Assembly: GCA_020002185.1 (NCBI GenBank) | Contig: CM034536.1 | Span: 12,360,717 to 12,424,716, forward strand | Origin: Paraescarpia echinospica | Lineage: Eukaryota; Annelida; Polychaeta; Sabellida; Siboglinidae | Reading direction: 5' to 3' | DNA: 64,000 bases | Shown: in pieces, positions 1-11,935 of the stretch | Layout of the letters: each line of letters starts with the position of its first letter | Numbering within the stretch: position 1 is the stretch's first letter | The notes under the pieces: generated by a model | Databases searched by the model: none | What the model was told of the DNA's origin: nothing | What the model saw: the letters and a program-made list of their open reading frames with translations, nothing else | Program-made: the position numbers and the translations under genes

Positions 1-519
1 AGGTTCTACGATAAAAAAAAACATTTTGGGTCTAGATGTCGGTCATTATGATTTTGCATTATTGAGATATTCAATATCGTGTCAATTTTAAGATGATATT
101 TACACTTTGAGGACGAAACTTATAATTGAGTGTTGATATATTGCGCTTTGCCCTGAAACCTTACAAATGTACCATTTTTATTGTTCAAATAAATTGATTC
201 TGAGTTATGTACTGCAATATATGTTATAATTATATGTTATCATAATATTCAATAATTCAGAATGCATACACACAAACACTATACCACTTATATTGGTATC
301 ATTGCTGTCAGATTTGACAAATCTTGCTTTGGACATCTGTGATGACATAAACCTGAAATAAATGGAACAGAACACAATGAAAATACAATATGTGTGGTTT
401 ATATTATACATCATAAATTAATCAAATGGAGCATTTTGTCAAATACTTATATTCTGGATCTGGCAAATTATTCAGCAAAGTCCTACTACAATGTTGTACT
501 GTGGTTTTATATCATAATA
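1..519. other. AT-rich sequence, nothing recognised
   Basis: No coding similarity, splice-consistent exon or repeat end could be supported here. The short open frames have no recognisable composition. Confidence 0.4.
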
Positions 520-755
520 TCCTCATTTACAGGCCCAACAGGTGTCCACTACAGGAGGAATCATTAGCTCATTTACCCCATGCATTGGATATTTTACTTC
601 CTTTGGCAGACAATAGTTAGAAGGGACCAATGGCCTAGTGTATTTTCCAAGAGAACGAAATTGCCCAAGTTTAAAAAAAAACGGTGGCCGATAGTTGGAT
701 TCGAGTCCAGTCCCCTCGACCGGTGCTTTTACTACTCGGCCACCCGTTCCCATTA
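520..755 (-). mobile_element. tRNA-Ser-like SINE
   Basis: Read on the minus strand, the head has an A box (TGGCCGAGTAGTAAAAGC, 725-742) and a B box (GGACTCGAATCC, 698-709), as in Ser/Leu tRNAs. GGTGGCCGA and TCGGCCACC at the two ends can pair as a 9-bp stem. An A/T-rich stretch and a tRNA-unrelated body with TTGGGCAA follow. The body resembles that of the other SINEs in the window (31,181; 45,000), so this is a SINE and not a tRNA gene. Confidence 0.65.
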
Positions 756-1195
756 TCGGCAGTAAGTTCACATCGTTTCGGTTTGAACTTGAAACACACT
801 CATATCATCGATCACATATTTGCATTCTACTGTCAATTAATTTAGGGTATTTTTTAACAGTCTGTGTTGCATTTTACTTGTTTTTATTAGCTGTCATTCA
901 CGTAGTCATGGCAGTGCAGTTGGTTACTTGGTAGTGGTACGTAAACCGAAATGAGCGACAATTGAGGCAAATCTACACTATAGTGGGCCGAGGCCACTTT
1001 ACCATCTGGCTAAATGTAAAATAATTGATAAGAAAATAATGCTCGTTGTGTACCTCAAACAATAATTGACATATGCAAACAATATGGGGTGACGGAATGA
1101 CCGATTTGGTATAGAAAACGAGGTAAAATCGTTGCATCGATGCACATTGGAATTGGAGGTTGCGCAAACGGCTGTCTAACTATTTCGTAATATTG
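756..1195. other. Unassigned sequence left of the Kolobok-like copy 1
   Basis: No gene or repeat recognised. It ends at the TTAA target site (1196-1199) of the transposon. Confidence 0.4.
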
Positions 1196-2000
1196 TTAAA
1201 GGGACAGTCGCACTTCGTGGCTTTTCGTTTTTATTGCAAAATCGAGTTGTACAATATAAATTATATATATTATAGCGTACTGGCTGCCCAAAGATGTTTT
1301 TTAACGAAGCAGAAATAAACTTTTGGATTGAACCGTTAAATGTTTACAAGAATCAACGCGCTGTCACTCAAATCCCCGAATTGCGAGTTCGGAAAATTCC
1401 GCGGAAGGTCGTGACCCGACGTGGGCCGAGCTTCAGATGTCAATAGTAGGGGAAGTAGGGGCATGTTCGCACACTTAAGGTGAAACACGCCATAGATAGT
1501 GCACTGTGTGTGCCAAGAGGGTGATATTTGGCATTCAAAAAGAGCAATCATATTAGTTTGTTGTTGTTTGTTAAGAGGCCACATTTCCCATCAGATATTT
1601 AAATATTTTGGACGTGCCCCAAGGTACGGGGCAAAGCCGCACACTGTGTGCGGTTATGCCTCATGTATGGCGTAGCAACAGAGTCTCCCAGAGCAGACTG
1701 TGAACTGCATATATGTGTACGAGTATATTATTATAATAATGTGTATTGGTAGGTGTAGGCTAGGGTCACGTACAATACTTATTAGAACTGACAAGAAACA
1801 CCAGAAAAATACAAATCAACATTTTTCATTAGAAAAATGAAGAAAGTACAGTAATAAATAGGCCTTGAAACATAGTCCTCGTTTAAAAAAAACCTAGTTT
1901 CGGGAAGATTGATTAACAGTTATTTGGAAACGTGCTCCTAAAGCAGCATGCTCTCGTAACAATCAAAGCAAAATTCGAAATGCAGCTTGTCAGACGGCTC

Positions 2001-4491
2001 CTAAAACAGCATGCTCTCGTAACATGCAAAGTCAAATTCGAAACGCAACTTGTCAGTTGTGCGAGTTGTGTCACCAACTGTTATTGGCTCTGGCAGCTTT
2101 GCGACAATATCTTGCTCATCATGCCATGCCAGGTCTTTGGTTTCTGGCCAGCAGAAGGTGACAGCGTCGCTTTTATGCAAGTCATTGCGCTTCAGGTAAC
2201 TTGTTTGTACTTCATCTTCACGCCTGTCGACAAGCACCACCTTTCCAGCATAGTACGATACCCGTTGTTTCTTAGCGAACTTGACAAGAATGTAGTCCCC
2301 CTTGTTGATTACTGATCGACGGGCAACATGAACCAACGGTTCATTTTCCGAATCTTCCGAGTCAGAGTTACATTCAAACATACCGTCATCTGTATCACTG
2401 TGTGAAGAAGAAGCTTGCGCACGTACAATGCGTGATTTCTTCACATCTTTTGAACCGACCGCTGTAACTAAGTATTTTATTCGCTGCTGGTTGCGGTTTC
2501 ACCGGAAGTTTCTTTACTCCGGCTTCGAGCATGGCTTTGTAAGGACTAGCCGTCAGGATCACTGTTTTGCCGCACTGTCTTTATATTTTCTTGCCGCGCA
2601 TTTGAAATCCCGTCACGTGAGGGATCGGCAATATGTCTGGCGGACTGACGTGTCCAACAAGAGGATGCCCACTTGTTGCTGCTGCAGGTGCCGTCGTTGC
2701 TCCACTCGCTCCTTGCCCACCAGTTGATCCCTGATTAGGCGCTCTATCTGAGACAGGAAGAACCAATCCACTAGTTTCTCTTCGGCCAGACGCATTCGTA
2801 TCGCAAACAATATCGATCGGATGCGATCCGGCAAAGTCTGCATCACTGAAGATGGCAAGGTTGTATGGAACAATACCAGTCTTTCTGAATCCGTTGACAG
2901 CTGTAATTGCGGTCGCTGCCTTGAGGTATGCAACGTCGAACAACATGGCGATCTGGTGGATGGTGACAACTCTCCCTGGATGAGAACGAAGCCAGATCCT
3001 CACCGCTTCGTCGTAATATGAGCTCAGAGGCTTCATAAATGCGACGTCCAACAGCTGCAGCCTTTGAGTGCAGTGTGGCGGAAGGCAGATGATGTGCACG
3101 TTGTTTTGCCTGGCTAAGTCAATTACCGCAATGTTTTTGCTCCACTCGCTCCTTGCCCACCAGTTGATCCCTGATTAGGCGCTCTATCTGAGACAGGAAG
3201 AACCAATCCACTAGTTTCTCTTCGGCCAGACGCATTCGTATCGCAAACAATATCGATCGGATGCGATCCGGCAAAGTCTGCATCACTGAAGATGGCAAGG
3301 TTGTATGGAACAATACCAGTCTTTCTGAATCCGTTGACAGCTGTAATTGCGGTCGCTGCCTTGAGGTATGCAACGTCGAACAACATGGCGATCTGGTGGA
3401 TGGTGACAACTCTCCCTGGATGAGAACGAAGCCAGATCCTCACCGCTTCGTCGTAATATGAGCTCAGAGGCTTCATAAATGCGACGTCCAACAGCTGCAG
3501 CCTTTGAGTGCAGTGTGGCGGAAGGCAGATGATGTGCACGTTGTTTTGCCTGGCTAAGTCAATTACCGCAATGTTTTTGCTCCACTCGCTCCTTGTGCGT
3601 CGCATGCCCGTCAAGAACAAGTAGTACCTGTTTGCTCTCGGTTGGCTTAGAAAAAGCGATGAAGTGGTGGAACCAATCTGTAAACAGATCTGTTTGCATC
3701 CACCCACTTGGGTGGCATGCAAATATACTCCCCGGGGGTGCACCGTCTATCAGCTCTGGCTTTCTGCGCACTCGCGGGAAAATCAACATGGGAGGCACAT
3801 AGTTGCCTGCCGCGTTCATGGCGATGACTGCTGTTATAAGAGTTCCTCGGTCTGCCGATGTTAGACACCCAATTTGTTTTTTCCCGCAGCGGGCGAGTAT
3901 TTTAGATGGTCTACCCTGCACTGTTGTAATACCTGTCTCGTCTACATTGTATACATCGCCTGGCTCAAACATATTGGCATCGATCAATTCGCCGTACAAT
4001 GCATAGAACCTATCTACATTGGCCTTATTAAAGTCCCGTGCTCGTGCCGCCGACGTAGCTTCCGGCGTTCGCAACGATAATTCCGGGTGCCGATACCGAA
4101 ACGACATGAGCCAGTCACTTCCTGCCATTTCAGTTTGGTTGTTGAAGTTGTGCGGAATGTTGTTCCGCACGGCCATCTGGTAGGCGACATGCCGTACTTC
4201 ATCTCTGCTCAGTCCAAGTAAGACCTCTTCCATACGGAGGATGTATAAACACAATTCGCTTTCTTGTTCCTCAGAGAAGATGGTTCTAAACCCCCCTGCA
4301 AAACCTTTTTTAGCGCCGGTTATGATTTTGTTCTTATTCTTTATGCGATCTCGCACAGTGTTGACCAGGGTACATTGAATTGCTTCGCAATCTGGCGCTA
4401 TCCAACGCCCCCCTTGTTCCACAGCTCAATAGCCATTGTTTTCATCGCTCCATGACTGTTTGTTGGTTTTCCTCCTATAGCGTCTCACCAT
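2001..4491 (-). pseudogene. pogo/Tigger-type DDE transposase, frameshifted
   Basis: The start region (ATG at 4489-4491) gives MVRRYRRKTNKQSWSDE, then a frameshifted helix-turn-helix (AMKTMAIELWNKG, RQIAKQFNVPWSTL) with a stop inside. The frame at 4422-3559 has the first two catalytic blocks, YNVDETGI and [11 protein letters not shown]. After another frameshift near 3,575-3,600 come [20 protein letters not shown] (third Asp) and [12 protein letters not shown]-terminal frame (2444-2001) has an acidic Ser/Asp/Glu stretch and VTFCWPETKDLAWHDEQDIV, the tail type seen in pogo-like transposases. At least three breaks plus the 440-bp duplication mean it cannot make a full protein. Confidence 0.88.
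2699..3578. repeat. 440-bp perfect-looking tandem duplication inside the transposase
   Basis: 2699-3138 and 3139-3578 read the same. The 17-bp word GCTCCACTCGCTCCTTG starts both copies and occurs again right after the second (3579-3595). 440 is not a multiple of three, so the duplication also shifts the frame. The near identity means it is recent or an assembly artefact. Confidence 0.95.
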
Positions 4492-5720
4492 TGTGCACCT
4501 GAAGCAATCACGCCAGCTATTAGCCTAGATCAGTTGCAGTGTTATTTAACCTATGTAGGATACTATGTTATATATTAAATATAATTTGCCATCGTGGTTA
4601 TGTACGCCTATGCGTAATTATAAATTAAGCTTAATGTGTTTAAATGTAATATGGTACTGATATACAACGTGGCACGATGTGAGGCCAACATGATAGTCTA
4701 ATGCACATTGAAGCAGCGAATGATTTATGTGCGGTAATTATAAATAATCATCATGTAGTATATAATATCGACGTTTCCAATAATACACGCACTAAGCAAT
4801 TGAAGTATCTAAATGTATATCTAAGTAGGTTACATATAACCGCCGACAAACGGGGCATGTCTGCACAACGTGTGGGGTATGTCCGCACAGGCGTGTGCGG
4901 TCATGCACCAAGCATCCAACACGTGAACATTTCCGAATTGTTCGAAAATGCTGCTCATGAAAGTAAGCTGTATTTCCACTATTACAACACCGTTAAAATG
5001 CAGGTTGGAATTATATAAATACATTCGTATGCACGCTTCACTGTTGATATAATACACCTGACAGTATATGAGTAAAATTACATCAGTTTTTACGAAAACA
5101 ACGTTTTATTTCATAACTATTTACTTACGAAACTCTAATCAAATAGCACATGCAAATGGTCGATTTGGGGGTTAGACGCTACTGTTTGACATGATTCCAA
5201 TAACCAGATGTTACGCGATGCGTCAATAATAGGGTGTGCGGACATGCCTCGAGGTGCGGACATGCCCCTACTTCCCCTACGCTGTCATCATGGCTTCCAT
5301 GGCGCAGAATGACGATTCATCGACTGATGTAAGTTGAACAATGAAATGTCATAAGTATTCACTTTGTTACTGTATTTGTGAAATGATCTTTGTTTGAGAT
5401 CGTGTTACTGCTACGACTGTTATTAAGCAAACGCGTGTCCGTCAACGAAAGTCTATTATTAGCACTAGTTTTGTCCGACAATATCGAGTATACCGCCCGA
5501 TCAACAGTGACAACACGAAGCCGAACGGTCCCACAGTCAATTAACACTATCATCTAATACCAGTATGACTAGTTTTGTGTCTACTGTCTATTGGTTAAAA
5601 TTAAATCATATTATGAGTGTGTGTACTCGTTTTATTGAAATCGGTAGCATAATTTCATTTGAATGCATTCGTTACGATTCCTTCTTAGCGGAATAGGCCT
5701 GCAACGTCGACTGGCGAATC

Positions 5721-8700
5721 TTCTTGTCTTGGTTGAGTACTGGCCAACACTCCTTAGGAGTCATACGGTCAGGGTTGGGTGCGCATGCTAGGTTATTAGT
5801 CGTGTATTAATGCTTGTCTGAATTTCTGTGGCTCTGTAATGTTGACTATTGCATCTGGTAGGGAATTCCAATCTTTTATTGTTCGGGGGAAATAGGAAAA
5901 TTTATAACAGTTCTTGCTGGTGTGGATAGTGTTGAATGCTTTGGTATTTAGATGCCGTGATAGGCGTTGTACAGGCTGGAGGAGGTTTTCAACAGGCAAG
6001 GTTAGGTGGCCATAAATGGCTTTGTGCAATATGGCGAGGCGTCTGTTTGTTAGTTGTTCTAGGTTTATTTTTGTTAACATGTGTGACACGCAACCAGTTT
6101 CTCGGGATGTATAGTCGTTAAGGCAGAAGCGAGCTGCCCGTCTTTGGACCATTTCTATTTTGTTGATGAGGACTTGGTTGTGGGGGTCCCACACGGATGC
6201 TGAATATTCTAGGAGTGGTCGGACAAGGGTTGTGTAGGCACTTGTTTTAATGTTTTGGGGGCACGAGTAGAGGTTGCGTCTGATAAATGCTAGGGTATGG
6301 TTTGCTGAGGCTGTAATCTGATGGATGTGTTTGTTCCAGGTGAGATCTTTGGTGATACATACTCCTAGATAGGGATGACTGTCGGTTTCCTGTAGTGTTG
6401 CGTTTCCTAGAGTATAATTAAAATGTTTTACGTTTCTTGCATGGGTTAGTCTCATCACAAAGCATTTTTTGGGGTTAAAGTGCATCTGCCAGTCGTGTTC
6501 CCATTTTGCTAACTCATTTAGGTCTTTCTGTATTTCTTGTGAGTCGGACTGATTATTGATTTCTCTATAGAGGACACAGTCATCTGCAAAAAGACGGACT
6601 GTGGAGCGGATCTTGTCAGGTAAATCATTGATGTATATCAGGAAGAGAAGCGGTCCCAATACCGTGCCTTGCGGTACACCTGATGTAACATTTGTCCAGG
6701 TGGAATGTTCTCCACCGACCACCACTCTCTGTTCACGGCACTTGAGAAAGTTAGAGATCCAGGCGTGTGTTTTGTTATGGATGCCATATCTCTTTAATTT
6801 ATTTAGGAGCCGGTTGTGGGGAACGGTGTCGAATGCTTTTGAGAAGTCCATTATTATCATGTCCACTTGGGATTTATTATTTAGGGATTTCGCTAGGTCA
6901 TGTGTGGTGAGTATTAATTGGGTTTCTGTGGAGTGTTTACTGCGGAAGCCATGTTGTCTGTCGGATAAGACTGTGTATTGATCAAAATGGTCCATTATGT
7001 TAGAGTAAATAATGTGTTCGAGGAGTTTGCAACATATTGAAGTTAGGGAGATGGGACGGTAATTTGACGGAAGGGACCGGTCTCCCTTCTTGAAAATTGG
7101 AGTGATGTTGGCACGTAACCATGAGTGCGGAAGTTCTCCTGTGATAATTGATTTTTGGAAGATTACTCTGAGAGCTGGAGCTAATTCATTTGCGGCAAGT
7201 TGTAAGATTCTGGCTGGCACTTCATCAGGTCCTGTTGATTTGTTTGTTTTTAAGTCATTAAGTAATTTGGTGACCCCTTTTGTTGTGATGGTGATGTCAG
7301 TCATAGCTGGTATGTTTGAATATGGTTCTTGTGGTAGGTTGGTGTTTTCATTTGTAAAGACTGACTTAAATTGGTTATTGAGGATTTCGGCTTTAAGTCT
7401 GTTATCTGATTCTACCCTGTTGTCTTTCGTTAAGGTTGGTATTCCGACTGTATCAACTTTAAGGCTTTTTATGTATGACCAGAATCGTTTTGGTGAATCG
7501 GAACAAATGGATGATATATATCTTCTGTGAGCATTTCTTGTCTCTCTGTGTGTGGTTTTACGTGCCTTACAAACATTTTCATAGCTGGTTTGATTTCCAA
7601 GTAGTTTGTGAGTGTTGAAAGCCCTTTGTTTACGTTTGTGTAGTCGCTTGATTCGTTTATTTATCCAGGGTGTTTGGTTACGCTTTGATATTATTTTTGT
7701 TGGTATGTGAATGTTCATTTTTGAGACAAGTACAGTTTGGAACTCTGTATACATTTCATCAACTGTGTTCTTGGATGTATCCCTTGATACAAACTCATTG
7801 CTCCATTTGAGCAGGTCTTCTTTCAGAGCCTGTATGTTAGCTTTGTGGTACATGTATATTTTGCGTGGTTTTTGCTTGATGACCCTAGGCTTACAGCTGT
7901 TTATGATTACTGGGATGCCGTCGTGATCGCTTATTCCTGGTACTACTGTAGATCTTTCAACAAGGGTGGGGTTAGTTGTGAAGAACAAGTCCAAAGTGTT
8001 GTTTATTCTGGTGGGTTTGCGTACAACTTGTTCAAGTCCAAAATCATTGGCAATTTCTAGTAACATCTTGGATAGACCGGGAGCAGCTCCGCCTGGCTTT
8101 GTACTGAGTAGGTCTCAATCTATGTCGGGAAGATTAAAGTCTCCGCCTAGCCATATATGTTCTTTGTTTGAGCGTTTAATTTTGTTAATGGATTCTCGTA
8201 GTTCATGCATGTATTCGTTTGTGTTACCAAATTGGGGTGATCTGTAGAATGCTCCTATTGTGATATCTTTCGATCCTTGTATTTTGATGGTGACCCAGAT
8301 AATTTCACATTTGCTATCGAGGTCTGTTCTGTGTGTTCCTATGAGGTCAGTCTTTAGTGCTATTAGGACTCCTCCTTTTGAGTTATCAAAGTCTCTGTCT
8401 TTTCGGATGATTGAATAATTGGAGGGGAACAGCTCACTGCTGTCAAATGAGCTGTCTAGGTGTGTTTCAGTGCCTATAATTATGTCAGGGTTGTAATTTT
8501 CAATGCACACGGCAAGGTCCGAAACTTTGTTCCTGATACTACAGAAGTTTATTATCATGGTTTTCAGGGATTGTCTCTTAGTAGGTGTTTCCTGAGTGTT
8601 TTTCTTAGTTCTACTTGTTTTACATGGTCTAGTACTATTCGAGTTACTGCTTGTGTTATTATTCCTTTGTTTGTATGGAGAAGAAGTGGCTAGAGGTGGG

Positions 8701-8940
8701 CTTAGTGGTTCACTGCAATCAGGTGTGGACATGTCTGACAAGATAGAGAAGCTGTTTGTTAGCTCTATGGTTGAGTTTGAAAAAAGTGAACTTGTGAAAT
8801 TAGGAATGCCACACTGGCAGCAAATCCATGAGACTTGGCTGTTTTGGAGGGCGTTATATGCAAATGTCGACATTCCCATGCAATCTACATGGTACCATGA
8901 ATTGCAATGATCACAGCATGTCGCTCGCTGGTCCCATCAT
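5721..8940 (-). mobile_element. Nearly intact CR1/Jockey-group LINE, 5'-truncated
   Basis: The copy lies in intron 1 of the P2X7-like gene; copy 2 lacks it and reads straight across (near 43,340), which fixes both ends. The 3' end (plus-strand 5721) is a short tail ending in a purine-rich AAGACAAGAAG. The 5' end stops inside the PHD-finger coding region near 8,940. It encodes an endonuclease and reverse transcriptase with a single internal stop. Confidence 0.9.
5796..8938 (-). pseudogene. LINE ORF: PHD finger, APE endonuclease, reverse transcriptase; one nonsense codon
   Basis: The frame enters at about 8,938 with a PHD-type finger (CCDHCNSWYHVDCMGM ... WICCQCG). An APE endonuclease follows (INFCSIRNK, IIIGTETHLD, GAFYRSP, WLGGDFNLPDID, then PGISDHDG). 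After it comes the RT: NYRPISLTSICCKLLEHIIY, DRQHGFRSKHSTETQL, MDFSKAFDTVPH, SGVPQGTVLGPLLFLIYIND and the catalytic FADD. The only break is a TGA at 8115-8117, between DFNLPDID and DLLSTKPG, in frame with the rest; the stop codon is at 5796-5798. Apart from the 5' truncation and this stop it looks young. The family is CR1/Jockey-like; the exact clade needs phylogeny. Confidence 0.9.
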
Positions 8941-10828
8941 ATCATAGTGCATAACAACCAGCTGTAGCCCACGCTCGTAGCGTGTTTGATTTTGTTTGGG
9001 GATGCGCTTTTCAGTGACTGGGACGTTTCTTGCCGCGTTAGTTAACGGGGTTGTGTTGGAAATTGTGCAGGTCGTAGGGGTGATCTCCGACGTCTTTATT
9101 TTACTGGTCTTACTGGCTTACAACCGTGATGAAATAAAAGTAAATAAGACAGTATATTTACTTTTCTTCTGTAATGTGCGTGCGTCAATGTTTCAAGGTT
9201 TATGGCAGTAAAAGCACGTTTTCTAAAGTATTGCCATGCACTGTCAACCATTGCATGGTGACTGAGTACACATAATAAATGTTATTGTTATATATACATA
9301 AATTATTTACCATATCACATTATCTGTTTACCCAGAGTTTGAATGGTTCCGGGGAAACAGCTGCAGTGGGAGAAAGACGTGGAGTGAGAGGAAGAGGGGC
9401 AGTTAGACGACAGAGTGCAGCAAAAGGAAGGGGTGTGGGGAGAGGGTGTGGCAGAAGATCGAGGCAGCTATCACTGTCACTGAACAAGACTGAGTGCGCT
9501 CGCATGGCGAGGTTACACAATCAGAGACAGGAGCAACTGCAAGTAAACATTTTTATCACAGTGCACATTTTTAATAACAATTATAAATACAAGTGACAAA
9601 ATATTTAGGGTAAAGATTTTATATTCATGTTATGATCCAAATGCTGCGCAGGTACATGACGTCACCGAATATGCCGAGGTACCAAGTTTGAAACTGTGAA
9701 CTATGCTTTTTATAAAATAAATTACATAATCAACCTATTTTGATCAAAAACATACACAAACACAGAAATAATAATTTACAATGTATTATTCAAAATGCAC
9801 TGCAAAATAGACATTTCCTTTAGACATGACCCATATATAATGTAATTCACACATACGCATGCATGCACACACGTGCACACACATACATACACACACATAA
9901 TTTGCCTGGTGTTATAAAAAACATGCTACATTGCAGAATTTTAGCTTTCCAGGAATTACAATAAAAAAGCAGGTACTGTATTTTGTTTGAACATCTAACA
10001 TGCGCACCAACATTTTGTGTATTAAATAACCATAATGTTAATATTTAGTTACATGATATTTTTGCAGTCCTTCTAGGCTGACATTAACGAACTGGATGAG
10101 GGGCAGGCAAAGACGCTGCTACTGAAGATGGTGCTGCGAGAGCCAGGCCTTGTGTTTGATGTCTTGAGAGGCACCAAATAAGGACCAGTGGGGGGTGGCG
10201 CTCTGAGCTGGTGCTCATGCGGGCACTGCCGAGAAATGGCAACAGATGTAGAGCGGCTGTGCTACAACATGCGCCCAGACAAATGCATCAGCCTGCGACT
10301 GGTGAGATGTGTACTTTTATAAGATATGAGGATGGTGTGACAAAGGTGTGAATCTTTCTCTCCCACATTTTTTGGGATCACCATGTCATCCAACAAACCA
10401 TGTCTAATTCCCACAAATTTGTACTACTGACCTCCTTCTTCCTGCCATACACCCCTGTACGATTTGTAACACCATTTTCTGAAATTACATATTTGTTACT
10501 ACCTATATAGTATATATTTTTTGCAAACAAAGTCATCATATATGTGTGTTTGACTTGAATCCATGACGTTTTGGTAAAGGACACTTTGGCCATAGACAGT
10601 TGGGCAACAGACATTTTGTTAACAGGACATTTCGGTAACAGGACATATTGGTAATCAAACATTTCGGTAATAGGACATTTCGGTAAAACTATTAAAATAA
10701 TCAGAATTATTTGGTCATTTTTAAAGGTGCCTTGTATAGATAATTATATACATTTTTGTAATAGACAGTACATTTTGTTAATTTATTATGCATATGGCAT
10801 GTTTTGTCAGATCTCTTGAACTTAAAAA

Positions 10829-11348
10829 TGGGCCAAGAGGCCCTGAAGTCCTTTGGACTATATTGTGAGTTTGCAATTATTAATGGAATGGTTTTTGGTG
10901 AATCATAGTTACAGATCATCAAGGGTTATGATGGAAGTAAAATATTGACATGTTTAGTGGAGACTACATACATGCCAGTGAAGAAACACCTGGAAATAAA
11001 ATATTCAAGTAGACCGTTTCGTGAAGATTGTATATATTAGTTAATGTGTTATTAAAAATACTGTACAATTTGAACCCAATTACTATTTAGGCCGATATCC
11101 AGTGGTTGTAGAAACCTTGCAGGAGAGTTGGTGAGCTGCAATCTCGCATGTAGCACAGTTAAAGGTTGTTTAAGAAAGTGTCAATCAGTCAGTAGAGCTC
11201 CAGGCTGTTCTCCCTGCTGTAAACAATTTAGTTAGCAAATTTAGCGTTTTAGGAGACATTTGGTGCCCTTAGAATGATTCAATCAAATACAGATTTCAGT
11301 TTTTTAGTGATGGCAATGGTCCATGGACGTTCGGCCCAAAGGACTAAT
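10829..11348 (+). mobile_element. Short copy of an interspersed repeat with GGCC-rich ends
   Basis: It starts ATGGGCCAAGAGGCCCTGAA and ends GTTCGGCCCAAAGGACTAAT. The same ends bound the longer copy at 19,785-22,070. Both also share the internal GAATGATTCAATCAAATACA stretch. It is a deleted member of that family. Confidence 0.65.
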
Positions 11349-11704
11349 TACACATGATAAAGTAAATCTGTAAAGTAATAAAATCTATCAATGAGTTAAA
11401 ACCTGTTCAGTCTGCCATGTCAGTGGTGCCAGTCAGCTAAACCATTTAGAAATTAGGTTGGTCACTTTTCCAGACAGTGGACTTGGCTCCCCACCAGCAG
11501 TCAGAGATAGTGTTAGTTAGTGCTTATTTGATGAACTTTCAAGGCAGGGGAAGGGAACATGGCTTCCCAGGCAACAGCAGTCAGTCAGCCATGGTTAGTT
11601 AAATCCATGGGTTAGAGGGGACAGGTTAGAGTGCTCAATTGCTATAGCCAATCTGTGGCTCGCTGCACACATTTATATCCAGACACACAAGGTACTGTCA
11701 CACC

Positions 11705-11935
11705 TGTGAACATGGAGTTGTCGACAACAACAAGGGGAAAGCTAAGCTGTTGTGGAATGGCTATGCTTATAACAAGGAAACAGAAAAATGGTGTGATACA
11801 GTGGCGCTGCACATGTATGTCGTGCGAGCGAGCAAGTTGTGCCATGGTAGTGTGTACACAGACTTGCTACCAGCAAATCCAGTGTTGAGAATTGACCACA
11901 ACCACTGCCCTGAACCTGCAGCATCAGAATTTGTA
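11705..11935 (+). pseudogene. FLYWCH-type zinc-finger relic
   Basis: Three frames together give the FLYWCH order: STTTRGK, then LWWNGYAYNKE and IQWRCTC, then LRIDHNHCPEPAASE. Basic RGK, WNGYAYNKE, WRC and the final H-N-H are the conserved landmarks. At least two frameshifts separate them. FLYWCH fingers often accompany MULE transposases, which fits the element around it. Confidence 0.6.

Larger units (their letters stand above)
1449..5277 (-). mobile_element. pogo-superfamily DNA transposon inserted in copy 1
   Basis: It is flanked by TA (1447-1448, 5278-5279), with terminal repeats GGGGAAGTAGGGGCATGT at both ends that extend to a CGCAC block (27 bp with one change). Copy 2 has the empty site with a single TA (in the inverted sequence near 43,745-43,757), so both the insertion and its TA duplication are shown directly. 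It contains a decayed DDE transposase on the minus strand and a 440-bp tandem duplication. Confidence 0.9.

Noticed and set aside
688..755. Functional tRNA-Ser gene
   Set aside because: The anticodon arm and variable arm do not fold convincingly and the sequence continues into a SINE body.
9320..9520. Minus-strand ORF (Pro/Leu-rich) opposite the P2X7-like exon 2
   Set aside because: Shadow of the Arg/Gly-rich exon on the other strand, which has splice sites and phase continuity.
11631..11888. Intact cysteine-rich protein
   Set aside because: The frame is a frameshifted part of the FLYWCH relic; conserved pieces are spread over three frames.
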